This document shows, piece after piece, positions 1 through 7,662 of a DNA stretch of 54,694 nucleotides. Source of the stretch: Candidatus Poribacteria bacterium (lineage in GTDB: Bacteria; Poribacteria; WGA-4E; WGA-3G). Location of the stretch: NCBI GenBank assembly GCA_021295735.1, contig JAGWBU010000001.1, positions 1,559-56,252 of the forward strand. The letters are read 5' to 3'. The translations under genes and the position numbers were made by a program. Within the stretch, counting starts at the first letter, position 1. Every line of letters starts with the position of its first letter. The notes under the pieces are model-generated. The model ran no database searches. It had not been told where the DNA came from and saw only the letters and a list, made by a program, of their open reading frames with translations.

Positions 1-137
1 TTAAGATTTCACGCGAAGAGTTAAAGTGTTATATCCAGTATCTTCGCGCAGTAGATCTCATCGTTGCGTGTAAAGAAGCAGCTGGACGTGTCTCACCTGA
101 AGTATGGCAGGAAATTGAGAAGAAGCTGCTGGCTTAA
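1..137 (+). CDS. C-terminal fragment of an unidentified protein (cut by the window edge)
   Basis: An open frame enters from the left edge (first full codon at position 3) and runs 44 codons to a TAA at 135-137. The visible tail is mostly helical and charged (ends EIEKKLLA). I cannot assign a family from so short a piece. It runs toward the decayed methyltransferase on the other strand, so the two genes converge with about 90 bases between them. The reading is supported only by the uninterrupted frame and a protein-like composition. Confidence 0.45.
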   Translation, partial: KISREELKCYIQYLRAVDLIVACKEAAGRVSPEVWQEIEKKLLA

Positions 138-230
138 GAGGACAGGAGAACACATGAAGTTCTCACATCCGAAATATCAAGGGACCCGTGAAACAGATTC
201 CAACCAATCAATAGCAGTTTTTCGTTCTTT

Positions 231-1150
231 TCAATGGCGATTTCGACGGACAGAAACACTCTCTGTGCCAACGTTCTGCTTTTTCAAAACAGTTAACGAA
301 TCCTGCGCGAAACCTAACCAATACATCTCCAATTGGTGGGTCCTCGGATAATCAACAGCATTGACATACGGTGGGGAGGTTATCGCGAGATCGAAATAAT
401 TTTCCTTATACTTTATATTCCTCGCATCCATGTCCGCTGGAAAATGAACAGTAATGTCGGATGGATAATTTTCGGAAAACGCAACCATTTTTGGCACTTT
501 GGTGAGAACTGTTTTTGCGAATCGGTTCAAAGCATCGGAGGGTTTTACTAATTTGTTCAATTTCTTTCAAATTACTGTCCGGGTACAATTGTCATCGGCA
601 TTAGAAACAGAACGAATAATAGATGAAAGACAAACTTTGAAAAAGTCTTTGATCTTACCGTTAGCATCAAGTTGTTGAATATGTTTTCTTAAATAGGTTA
701 ATTCATAAAGAATTTCTATGTTAAACCAGTTGTCTCTATAAGGGAAATTGGGCAAGTCAGATTCGGTAACCTGTGAGGAATCGTAATTAAGGATAGCCTC
801 CAAAAACGACTTTTGCGCGGACTTGAGTTCTGTTTCTGGCAAAGGGGTAACTTTTACTTTTGAAATGAAGCGGGAAAATGGGTCAACATCAATTCCAACA
901 GAGTTTCGCTTTGAAAGGAGTGCCTCAACATTTGTTGTGCCGCTTCCAGCAAATGGATCTAGGATTTGGTCGTGTTCTTGAGAATATCTTTTGATGAGCC
1001 AACGTGGTAATTCGGGGAAAAACTCTGGTCGTGGCTGATAAACAGAAATCTGTCGCCATCCTTTGCATGCAAATCAAACGGAATATCACCATCTACTTGA
1101 ACGATACTTTCACCAAAGTCATTGATGATTTGTGTAACGTTATCCTTCAT
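231..1150 (-). pseudogene. Decayed DNA methyltransferase (N4-cytosine/N6-adenine type)
   Basis: Parts of an SAM-dependent DNA methyltransferase are spread over two frames. An ATG-started piece (from 1150) reads ...PFDLHAK and breaks near 1060. In the shifted frame the protein continues WRQISVYQPRPEFF and then motif I, DPFAGSGTT (933-959). That frame is closed by an in-frame TGA at 567-569. Six bases further on the same frame reopens and carries motif IV, TSPPYVNAVDYPRTHQLEMY, ending at 231. Both hallmark motifs survive and the distance between them is reasonable, so the gene was intact recently or these are sequencing or assembly errors. The far C-terminus may shift frame again near 250-270, where another frame stays open through about 160. 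No restriction enzyme gene is visible beside it. Confidence 0.8.
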
Positions 1151-1245
1151 TATTCTTCAACCTGTCCACTTTATCATATATTTCAAATTATAACACAATT
1201 ACTACACCAATGCAATAACTCATCGAAAGTACTACGAGATTAAAT

Positions 1246-1274
1246 TTGACTTTTTTGGTAGGGTATATTATAAT
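1246..1274 (+). promoter_or_regulatory. Sigma-70-type promoter of the sulfur cluster
   Basis: TTGACT at 1246-1251 and a perfect TATAAT at 1269-1274 are separated by exactly 17 bases, about 50 bases before the Rrf2 start codon. This is the clearest promoter in the window. Transcription would begin near 1281, immediately before the palindrome at 1287-1301. Confidence 0.8.
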
Positions 1275-1286
1275 ATAATATAGTCA

Positions 1287-1301
1287 CCTAAATTGGTTAG
1301 G
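1287..1301. promoter_or_regulatory. Candidate operator palindrome for the Rrf2 regulator
   Basis: CCTAA, five bases, TTAGG: a perfect 5+5+5 dyad lying just downstream of the -10 box, where a bound repressor would block RNA polymerase. Rrf2 proteins bind such dyads as dimers and usually autoregulate. The role is inferred from position; the dyad itself is seen directly. Confidence 0.5.
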
Positions 1302-1324
1302 ATTTAATAGGGGGAGGAACACAG

Positions 1325-1762
1325 ATGCAATTATCCGCCAAATTAAAATATGTAGTTTGTGCTATGTTGGAACTCGGTCTGCAGTATCGTAAAGAGTTCG
1401 TTTCGGTCACGGTGTTGGCTGAAAAACGCCGTATTCCAGGTCCGTTTTTGGAAAAACTTCTTTTACAACTCAAAGGTGCTGGGTTAACTACAAGCCGCCG
1501 TGGTCCTGACGGTGGGTATAGTTTAGCGCTACCTCCAGATAAAATACGGATAGGTGATATCTTTGCTGCTGTAGAGGGTCCCGTTGATTTCACAAAAGGT
1601 TTTGAAACACAACAATCGTCTGAAATTGGGACTTTTTTCGCTGAAATTGAGGAAGAGGTCCGCGATGTATTAAACACAAAAACCCTACATGAACTCTGTT
1701 GTCACGCGCGTAAATTTAAACAGTTGTCGCAACCGACACATTCACATCTGTTCTTTATATGA
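1325..1762 (+). CDS. Rrf2-family transcriptional regulator (CymR-like context)
   Basis: This 145-residue protein has the Rrf2 winged-helix fold: an N-terminal helix (QLSAKLKYVVCAMLELG), a recognition region (IPGPFLEKLLLQLKGAGL) and the wing (SRRGPDGGYSLA). The three clustered cysteines that hold the Fe-S cluster in IscR and NsrR (around residues 90-105) are absent; only a Cys125-Cys126 pair is present. A strong ribosome site (GGGGGAGG, 1310-1317) sets the ATG at 1325. Its stop overlaps the cysteine synthase start (ATGA, 1759-1762), so the two are translationally coupled. In Bacillus and Staphylococcus the Rrf2 protein CymR represses cysteine genes together with CysK; the arrangement here suggests the same job. 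That role is inference. Confidence 0.88.
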   Translation: MQLSAKLKYVVCAMLELGLQYRKEFVSVTVLAEKRRIPGPFLEKLLLQLKGAGLTTSRRGPDGGYSLALPPDKIRIGDIFAAVEGPVDFTKGFETQQSSEIGTFFAEIEEEVRDVLNTKTLHELCCHARKFKQLSQPTHSHLFFI

Positions 1763-2709
1763 GAATCGCTACAAACCTGACAAAACTTATCGGGAATACG
1801 CCGATGGTTCGCCTGAATGCGTTGCCAGAGAAAGAGGATGCCACTATCTTTGCAAAGTTAGAATCCTACAACCCCGGTGGTAGCATTAAGGACCGTATTA
1901 GTTATGCAATGGTCATTGACGCTGAGGAACGTGGCATCCTAAAACCGGGTGATACTATTGTTGAACCAACAGCTGGCAACACAGGCATCGGTCTTTCTAT
2001 TGTTGGGGTAGCACGTGGTTATCAAGTAATTTTGACAATGCCAGAGAACGTTAGTAGCGAAAAATATGCGCTCCTGTCTGCGTTTGGTGCTAATATTGTG
2101 CTTACACCGGAACATGGTGGTATGGCAAGTGCAATCTGGGAAGCCGAGGAAATCCTTCGACGAAATTCACGACACTATATGCCGAACCAGTTTACGAATC
2201 CCGCGAACCCACGGATCCATCGTGAGACGACTGCTGTTGAAATTTTGGATTCTGTAGGAAGTAATATTGATTTTGTTGTTGTTGGGGTAGGAACAGGAGG
2301 AACGTTAACAGGTATTGGCGAAGTCCTTAAAGCACAAAATCCGAAGACAAAAGTCGTTGCTGTAGAACCTTTGGTGTCATCTGTACTTTCAGGAGGAATG
2401 CCTGGACCGACACGGATTGATGGGCTTGGCGCAGGTATGGTGCCTGAGGTCTTAAATGTAGACATCGTTGATGATGTCATTGCGGTTTCTGAAGAGGTAG
2501 CGTATCAAACCATGAAAGATATTTCAAGAAAAGAAGGTTTGTTGGTGGGTATGTCGTCTGGCGCAAATGTGCATGCAGCATTGCAGGTAGCTAAAGCACA
2601 GGGACCTGATAAAACTGTCGTCACCATTCTCCCAGATACGGGTGAACGTTACTTCAGTTTAAGCCGCTATTTTGAACTTGAAACCGATATAATGGAGACA
2701 CTACCATAA
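1759..2709 (+). CDS. cysK: Cysteine synthase (PLP-dependent O-acetylserine sulfhydrylase family)
   Basis: A 316-residue fold-type II PLP enzyme. PLP-lysine is Lys44 in NPGGSIKDR. The substrate loop reads EPTAGNTGIG (residues 69-78; most CysK proteins have TSGNTG) and the phosphate-binding glycine loop is GVGTGGTLTG. LPDTGERY near the C-terminus is typical. It makes L-cysteine from O-acetylserine (or a related activated serine) and sulfide in the cytoplasm. TAGNTG also occurs in cystathionine beta-synthase-like members, so substrate choice is not certain. Because a sulfur-carrier/JAMM pair follows, the true sulfur donor could be a protein thiocarboxylate, as with mycobacterial CysM. It overlaps the Rrf2 gene by four bases. 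Confidence 0.9.
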   Translation: MRIATNLTKLIGNTPMVRLNALPEKEDATIFAKLESYNPGGSIKDRISYAMVIDAEERGILKPGDTIVEPTAGNTGIGLSIVGVARGYQVILTMPENVSSEKYALLSAFGANIVLTPEHGGMASAIWEAEEILRRNSRHYMPNQFTNPANPRIHRETTAVEILDSVGSNIDFVVVGVGTGGTLTGIGEVLKAQNPKTKVVAVEPLVSSVLSGGMPGPTRIDGLGAGMVPEVLNVDIVDDVIAVSEEVAYQTMKDISRKEGLLVGMSSGANVHAALQVAKAQGPDKTVVTILPDTGERYFSLSRYFELETDIMETLP

Positions 2710-2735
2710 AAGGAGTCTAAACAGGAAAAAACGGA

Positions 2736-3494
2736 ATGGCATTTCAAATTGAAACTGCTTCAGTGATGAAATTGAAACAGCAAATTAGCTTAAAAGAGGA
2801 CCCGCAAGAAATCCTTTTCTGCCTCTTTAAGCAGTTTAATGATCGCGCAGCTATTGTGACAAGTGGTCAGTTGTCGGGCATGGTTCAGATACATCTCGCC
2901 GCTGAAAGTAAATTACCTTTTAGGGTGTGTACGATAGACACACATCGTCTCTTTCCTGAAACCTATGCCTTCTTTGATCAAGTTGAAGAACGTTACGGTA
3001 TTGAGATTGAACGCATCCAACCAGACACTACTGAAGTAGAAAAAATGGTTGACGAACATGGTGAATACCTCTTTTTTGACAGCAAGGCAAAACAGAAGTA
3101 TTGCTGTGACATTAGAAAAATTAGGCCGATGCAACGACTTTTAGAGACGTTAGATGTTTGGATTACTGGAACACGGAGAGATCAATCCGAAACCCGTCAA
3201 AATTTTCAGAAGACAGAAATCATTTCATCTAATACGCATCCTATCCTTAAAGTAAGTCCACTGATACATTGGACAACTGAAGATGTGTGGAATTTTGTGC
3301 GTGAAAATGATGTACCTGTGAATCCACTCTTTAAACCGGATGCTAATGGGCACTATTATGATTCACTCGGATGTATGATCTGTTCGACGCGAATCCGACC
3401 GGGTGAATCTAAACGTGCAGGTCGATGGCGTTGGCAAAACGCAACAGACACTGAGGAAAACGACAAAGAGTGTGGGTTACACTACGCTATTTAA
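2736..3494 (+). CDS. cysH: Assimilatory adenylyl-sulfate (APS) reductase, 4Fe-4S type
   Basis: A 252-residue PAPS/APS reductase family member. It has the Cys pattern of APS-using, iron-sulfur enzymes: Cys123-Cys124, Cys213-x-x-Cys216, plus the catalytic Cys246 in the C-terminal ECGLH motif. PAPS-specific enzymes lack the two Cys pairs. WITGTRRDQSETR is a typical nucleotide-loop segment. It reduces APS to sulfite with thioredoxin-type electrons. The best ribosome site (AAAGGAG, near 2709) is about 20 bases before the ATG at 2736, so a start at the in-frame ATG at 2766 is possible but would trim the conserved N-terminus only slightly. It lies 26 bases after cysK. Confidence 0.9.
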   Translation: MAFQIETASVMKLKQQISLKEDPQEILFCLFKQFNDRAAIVTSGQLSGMVQIHLAAESKLPFRVCTIDTHRLFPETYAFFDQVEERYGIEIERIQPDTTEVEKMVDEHGEYLFFDSKAKQKYCCDIRKIRPMQRLLETLDVWITGTRRDQSETRQNFQKTEIISSNTHPILKVSPLIHWTTEDVWNFVRENDVPVNPLFKPDANGHYYDSLGCMICSTRIRPGESKRAGRWRWQNATDTEENDKECGLHYAI

Positions 3495-3588
3495 CACTAA
3501 ACAAAACGGTGGATTTCTTAACCACCATTACACTATATTTCCACAAGCAGCACGACGTCAGAACTCTGACCCGATAAAGGAGAAAAAA

Positions 3589-3876
3589 ATGGCTGTAATA
3601 GTTCGTATTCCAACCCCGCTGAGACGGTTAACACAGAATCTCGCGGAGGTTGAAACTGAAGGCACAAATATTGAAACCATCATCGAAAATTTGGAATCAG
3701 ACTATCCTGGGATGAAAGAACGTCTTTGCGATGAGGGCGGGAACATCCGTCGGTTTGTAAATATCTATCTCAATGACGAAGATATTCGTTTTCTTGATGG
3801 AAAAGCAACACCTGTTACTGATGGTGCTGAAATATCAATTATTCCCGCTATTGCTGGCGGCACACTATTTTCCTAA
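3589..3876 (+). CDS. MoaD/ThiS-like sulfur carrier with a four-residue tail after Gly-Gly (CysO-like)
   Basis: A 95-residue ubiquitin-like protein. I chose ATG 3589 because AAAGGAG lies just upstream; the longer open frame runs back into the APS reductase gene. It begins MAVIVRIPTPLRRLT and ends with the MoaD/ThiS signature IIPAIAGG followed by TLFS. Carriers of this family work through a C-terminal Gly-Gly thiocarboxylate, so the extra TLFS must be removed first, which fits the JAMM protease gene that follows. In Mycobacterium, CysO with its JAMM protease Mec and CysM makes cysteine. No E1-like MoeB/MoeZ activator is seen in the window. Confidence 0.88.
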   Translation: MAVIVRIPTPLRRLTQNLAEVETEGTNIETIIENLESDYPGMKERLCDEGGNIRRFVNIYLNDEDIRFLDGKATPVTDGAEISIIPAIAGGTLFS

Positions 3877-3889
3877 AATGGCATTTCGT

Positions 3890-3913
3890 GTAGGGCGGAT
3901 ATCCCATCCGCCC
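3890..3913. repeat. REP-like hairpin with GTAG foot
   Basis: GTAG at 3890-3893 followed by an 8-bp perfect stem (3893-3900 with 3906-3913, GGGCGGAT/ATCCGCCC) and a 5-base loop. It sits between the carrier and JAMM genes. No T-run follows, so it is a repeat rather than a clear terminator. It is one of many such hairpins in the window. Confidence 0.75.
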
Positions 3914-3949
3914 GCATACGATTCGCATATTTAATTCTTAATAAATGAT

Positions 3950-4663
3950 ATGGTAACGCTACTACCGAAAACCTTCAATGAGATATGTGCACATGCAAAG
4001 GCACAATTTCCTGAGGAATGTTGTGGTGTAATTTTGCAGGCAGATACACAAGAGTTTGTGAGACCGTGCCGAAATATCCAAAACGAAATGCATAGGGATG
4101 ACCCTACCGCATATCCGCGTGATGCACGCACAGCTTACATAATGCATCCTGATGACCTAATTTCTGTGCATAAAGAGGTAGAAACACAGCATCGTCCGAT
4201 TAAAGCGTTTTATCATTCGCATCCGAACCATGAGGCATACTTCTCTGAAAAAGACAAATCGGACGCGATGGTATGGGGTGAACCTGCATATCCAGGAGTG
4301 GTATATCTCGTCATCTCAATATACGAAGACACAATCCGCATTGTCAAGGCTTATGCTTGGGATGAAGTTAAATCTGATTTTATTGAAGTTGTGGTTCAAA
4401 AGACTCCATCAGGAGCGATGCAAACAGCCTCTTTAAAGGTACGTCTAACCTTTCCACCTGAAAAAATCACTGAACCTATAATTTATTACATTGGACAACA
4501 ATTCCGTGTGGTCACCAATATCCGCCGCGCTAACGTAACTGAAGAATCGGGTTGGGTCATGTTAGAAATGAGAGGTGCTTCAGATGAAATTGAACGCGCT
4601 ATTGATTACCTAAAAAACATCAAAGTCCAAGTTGAACCTGTTGAAGGTGATGTTGTCCAATAA
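3950..4663 (+). CDS. JAMM/MPN metalloprotease fused to a C-terminal NIL domain
   Basis: A 237-residue protein. Residues 1-150 form a JAB/JAMM zinc isopeptidase: Glu22/23 in PEECCG, then His89-Ser-His91-Pro, Ser99 and Asp102, which fits the pattern H-[ST]-H-x7-S-x2-D exactly. Residues about 162-233 match the NIL domain (LTFPPEKITEPIIYYIGQQF... DEIERAIDYLKN), known from the C-terminus of the methionine transporter MetN and from some ferredoxins. It probably trims the TLFS tail of the neighbouring carrier or releases cysteine from a carrier-cysteine adduct, like Mec in Mycobacterium. The NIL domain suggests control by a sulfur amino acid; that is inference. The ribosome site is weak. Confidence 0.87.
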   Translation: MVTLLPKTFNEICAHAKAQFPEECCGVILQADTQEFVRPCRNIQNEMHRDDPTAYPRDARTAYIMHPDDLISVHKEVETQHRPIKAFYHSHPNHEAYFSEKDKSDAMVWGEPAYPGVVYLVISIYEDTIRIVKAYAWDEVKSDFIEVVVQKTPSGAMQTASLKVRLTFPPEKITEPIIYYIGQQFRVVTNIRRANVTEESGWVMLEMRGASDEIERAIDYLKNIKVQVEPVEGDVVQ

Positions 4664-4715
4664 GTTTTCACCCTAATTTTACTGAACACTTCTGTGCTAC
4701 CAAGAAGAGAGATTG

Positions 4716-7028
4716 ATGCACTCCCCGCAAACAGGTCTGCTCCGTTCCTTCCAAAGATTACTACCAGACTTTAACGTAAGTTACAGTATTCATCTCCGTC
4801 CTTACGTGTGCCTTATTGTGATTTCAGCATTCTCGCTCGCAATTGGATTAGGCATAGCACTTCAGAACTATCTCGTATTTGAATTTCATGACAATTCGGG
4901 TGTAGTTGGTCGGATAAGTGTTGATCAATACCCCAAACAACAAGAATTTTTCTACTACCTACTTGCACTTGTAGGAATCCCCGCCACTATTTGGCTTTAT
5001 TGGTTCGGGTGGCTTACTTACTCACAATGGGCAGCCCAAGCAACTAATCAATCGATACACCGCGTGCTGAAACTGAACGCGCTTGCTTCAGTGCCTTTGT
5101 GGTTGAGTTGGCTACAGATTTATAATTTTGATCAAGCTGGATTTTTGGGATTAACACTTCCAATCGGTTTAACATTCCTATTTAAGTTAGTTCTATTCAG
5201 TCTCAGGTTTCAACCTATTGAAGGGAAAGAGGATACTATTTCATCAGAACCCCTTACTTTTCAAAGTGGTAAGATCTTTACAATGCCAAGAAGTGTGCAT
5301 GTTTTGTTCCGTGGGTGTGAATATATTCTCCTGCCGTTATTTATTTACTTGCTTATATATAATGGCAATATCAATGGTGGCATTGATATGTTCCATGAAG
5401 GTGAACGGTTAGCACCACTGAATGAGATGCGCCATGGTGGCGTAGTATTCCGTGATATTTATGTGCAACATGGTCTCTTTCAGAATGCGTATTTAGCATG
5501 GTTCGGCAGTAAAATCTTTGAACCGACACTGATGGGGGTACGCGCTATGGAACGTGTCTTGGGACCACTCGGTTACATAGCACTATATCTGCTCGGTTTG
5601 CAAGTATTTCGAGGACGCTTTTTAACAGCCTTTTTATGTTTCCTAATTGCTTCTGGGAACAACTTTTCTGTTTCCCCAAGACATAGCCTTGGTTTACTCA
5701 GTTTTGCTTGTATTGCAAATTATCTAACATACAATCACGAGAAAGGATTTTTTGTGCCTTGGCAACGCAATTTGTCTGAAAGACCTACATGGATATTTTT
5801 CCTCCTTAGGTTCGGTTGGAAACTTATTCTGGCAGGATTTTTTACCAGTTTAGCGTTTTGGTACAGCACTGAAGTTGGCTTGTATACGCTCGGTGCTATC
5901 GGTCTTTTCCTAACAATTTACAGCGGACAACGGAGAATTCAAGTACACCTACGACCTTTACCGTTAGTCGCTTATTGTTGTGGACTTCTGTTGGGCTTTC
6001 TTCCAGTGGCTATCTATTTTCTGTCTCACGGTGCGCTGGACGATGCAATCTGGAATTCGTATATTCAGTGTAAATATCAGCTTGCCACGTGGGGACTAAA
6101 ATTTCCATCCTTATCTGGGACGCTTGCTATTTTATCAGAACAAGGATGGCAGGCGTTTTTCCTCAGCACAGGATTTCGATGGTATCTTCCGATCTGTGTC
6201 TTTGTGGTTACAGCGGCATATCTTACCTACCAACGGTTATGCAGAACTAATGTTTCCCCAGAAGACGCGCTGAAACTTCTGCTCCTGTTACTCGGTGGAG
6301 TTGCATTTTTCCGAACTGCACTTGGTAGATCGGATGGTGGACATCTGAATTTCGGTGCTACCTTCTTATGGCTTCTCTGCCTGTTTCCAATAGACAGAGG
6401 TATATCTGGATTGTTAAACAACCTTTTTGGAGGAGAATCTGGCGAAAATCTCCGCTCCCGTCTCTCTTTACTGAAAGATAGGGCACGCTGGCAATCTGTA
6501 CTGAAAGCGGCATGGATACTTATTCCAATAGCGATGTTTGTTTGGTATGTTGGCGAAGTGCACCAACCTCTTACAAATTTTTCAGGTAAATGGGAGCGAT
6601 TGCGTCAGAATCCGTTTAAGCGTAATCTTGCCGCTGCGGAGTTAGAGCGGGCAGGACAGATGGACATCCCAGATGATCAGGTTGAGCAGATCCAAAAAGT
6701 TGTGGCTTATATACAAGAAAATACTGCCCCGAATGAAAAGATTTTTGATTTTACAAGTCAAGGAGCATATTTTTTCTTTGCAAATCGGCCGAGTGTCACC
6801 CGATTTCATATGGTGTCGTATGCCTCAACACCTGGGATGCAGCAGGAGGTTGTCTCTGCGCTTGAACGCGATCAGACGCGTTTGGTTATTTTCAAAACAG
6901 GGGGTTGGTTTGATAATGTTGACGGTATCCCTGTGGAGGAACGTCATCCGCTTATCGCTGAGTACTTGGAAAAGCACTACGAACTTGCAATTGATATTAA
7001 TAGGACAGAGATTTTATTACGGAAATAA
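4716..7028 (+). CDS. Large polytopic membrane protein, possibly GT-C-type glycosyltransferase
   Basis: A 770-residue protein with about a dozen hydrophobic segments between residues 25 and 620. A soluble C-terminal domain of about 130 residues follows, with NTAPNEKIFDFTSQGAYFFF and ending in a charged tail. This layout and the tail resemble lipid-phosphate-sugar-using (GT-C/PMT/ArnT-type) glycosyltransferases and O-antigen-like membrane proteins. I see no clean Asp-Glu catalytic pair in the first loop, though HEGERLAPLNEMRHGG after the second block of helices is a candidate. The ATG at 4716 was chosen over the adjacent TTG at 4713. It stands alone on the plus strand and converges with the next gene. 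Confidence 0.6.
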   Translation: MHSPQTGLLRSFQRLLPDFNVSYSIHLRPYVCLIVISAFSLAIGLGIALQNYLVFEFHDNSGVVGRISVDQYPKQQEFFYYLLALVGIPATIWLYWFGWLTYSQWAAQATNQSIHRVLKLNALASVPLWLSWLQIYNFDQAGFLGLTLPIGLTFLFKLVLFSLRFQPIEGKEDTISSEPLTFQSGKIFTMPRSVHVLFRGCEYILLPLFIYLLIYNGNINGGIDMFHEGERLAPLNEMRHGGVVFRDIYVQHGLFQNAYLAWFGSKIFEPTLMGVRAMERVLGPLGYIALYLLGLQVFRGRFLTAFLCFLIASGNNFSVSPRHSLGLLSFACIANYLTYNHEKGFFVPWQRNLSERPTWIFFLLRFGWKLILAGFFTSLAFWYSTEVGLYTLGAIGLFLTIYSGQRRIQVHLRPLPLVAYCCGLLLGFLPVAIYFLSHGALDDAIWNSYIQCKYQLATWGLKFPSLSGTLAILSEQGWQAFFLSTGFRWYLPICVFVVTAAYLTYQRLCRTNVSPEDALKLLLLLLGGVAFFRTALGRSDGGHLNFGATFLWLLCLFPIDRGISGLLNNLFGGESGENLRSRLSLLKDRARWQSVLKAAWILIPIAMFVWYVGEVHQPLTNFSGKWERLRQNPFKRNLAAAELERAGQMDIPDDQVEQIQKVVAYIQENTAPNEKIFDFTSQGAYFFFANRPSVTRFHMVSYASTPGMQQEVVSALERDQTRLVIFKTGGWFDNVDGIPVEERHPLIAEYLEKHYELAIDINRTEILLRK

Positions 7029-7069
7029 TTGAGTAAAATGGAATTTGCAGCTTGCCCGTTAAGGGACTG

Positions 7070-7552
7070 TCATGTTAACGGCTCATCATCAATATCCATG
7101 CCTAATTGTTTAGCAAGTGCTTTCTGAATTTGGTTGAGTTGCGCACCAATTCTACGTTCAATTCCATCAACCCGTTCTTCAATTCTATCAACTCTTTCGT
7201 TGAAAACACTAACATCTTTCTGTAGCAAACCGAATTTCGCGTTCATCTCACTGAGTTGTGTTTCGAATTTCGCGTTCATTTCACTGAGTTGCGTTTTAAT
7301 TTGAAGGGTTAAAACGAAGATAGAGATAAAGGACGCTGCGAGCAAACCAACAACCCACATAATGAGCGTATCCAAACGACCGTCTATCCTACTCACATTG
7401 CTTTCTATTCTGCTAATGCGTTGGTCCATCTGCTCCAAAGTTACTTCAATGCGTGTAAGGCGCGTTTCCTGATTATCAGCATCTTTTTGCGTCATCCCGA
7501 CTGGTGACAGAATCAAAAAAAGAAACAAGCATAGCAATAATTTACGTTTCAT
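7070..7552 (-). CDS. Small secreted or membrane-anchored coiled-coil protein
   Basis: A 160-residue protein. The start at 7552 was chosen because GGAGG lies nine bases upstream and the protein then begins with a signal peptide (MKRKLLLCLFLFLILSPVGM). A coiled coil follows (repeated RIE/RISRIES heptads), then one transmembrane helix (WVVGLLAASFISIFVLTL), then a second coiled coil containing a tandem QLSEMNAKFET/QLSEMNAKFGL duplication. The function is unknown. Similar short coiled-coil proteins are common in genomes of this type. Confidence 0.7.
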   Translation of the reverse strand: MKRKLLLCLFLFLILSPVGMTQKDADNQETRLTRIEVTLEQMDQRISRIESNVSRIDGRLDTLIMWVVGLLAASFISIFVLTLQIKTQLSEMNAKFETQLSEMNAKFGLLQKDVSVFNERVDRIEERVDGIERRIGAQLNQIQKALAKQLGMDIDDEPLT

Positions 7553-7662
7553 GATAGGAACGCCTCCAAAGTGCATCTCACTGTAATTTTCCTGAACAAG
7601 ATTAAGTATATCTACTGCAAAGTCAAAATGCAAGATTTTTTACAACTACGACAAGTTTATTT

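Noticed and set aside
1004..1243. 79-codon plus-strand frame opposite the methyltransferase remnant
   Set aside because: Antisense to sequence with methyltransferase motifs and runs into the AT-rich promoter region; no ribosome site.
3403..3588. Longer form of the sulfur carrier starting inside the APS reductase gene
   Set aside because: AAAGGAG sits just before ATG 3589 and the family start (MAVIVRIPTPLR) is there; the upstream part is unrelated.
3893..3913. Hairpin considered as an intrinsic terminator between the carrier and JAMM genes
   Set aside because: No T-run on either side, and the same kind of hairpin with a GTAG foot is scattered through the window.
7056..7081. CCGTTAA...TTAACGG hairpin between convergent genes considered as a terminator
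   Set aside because: The 12-base loop and lack of T-run make it weak; it also overlaps the end of the coiled-coil gene.
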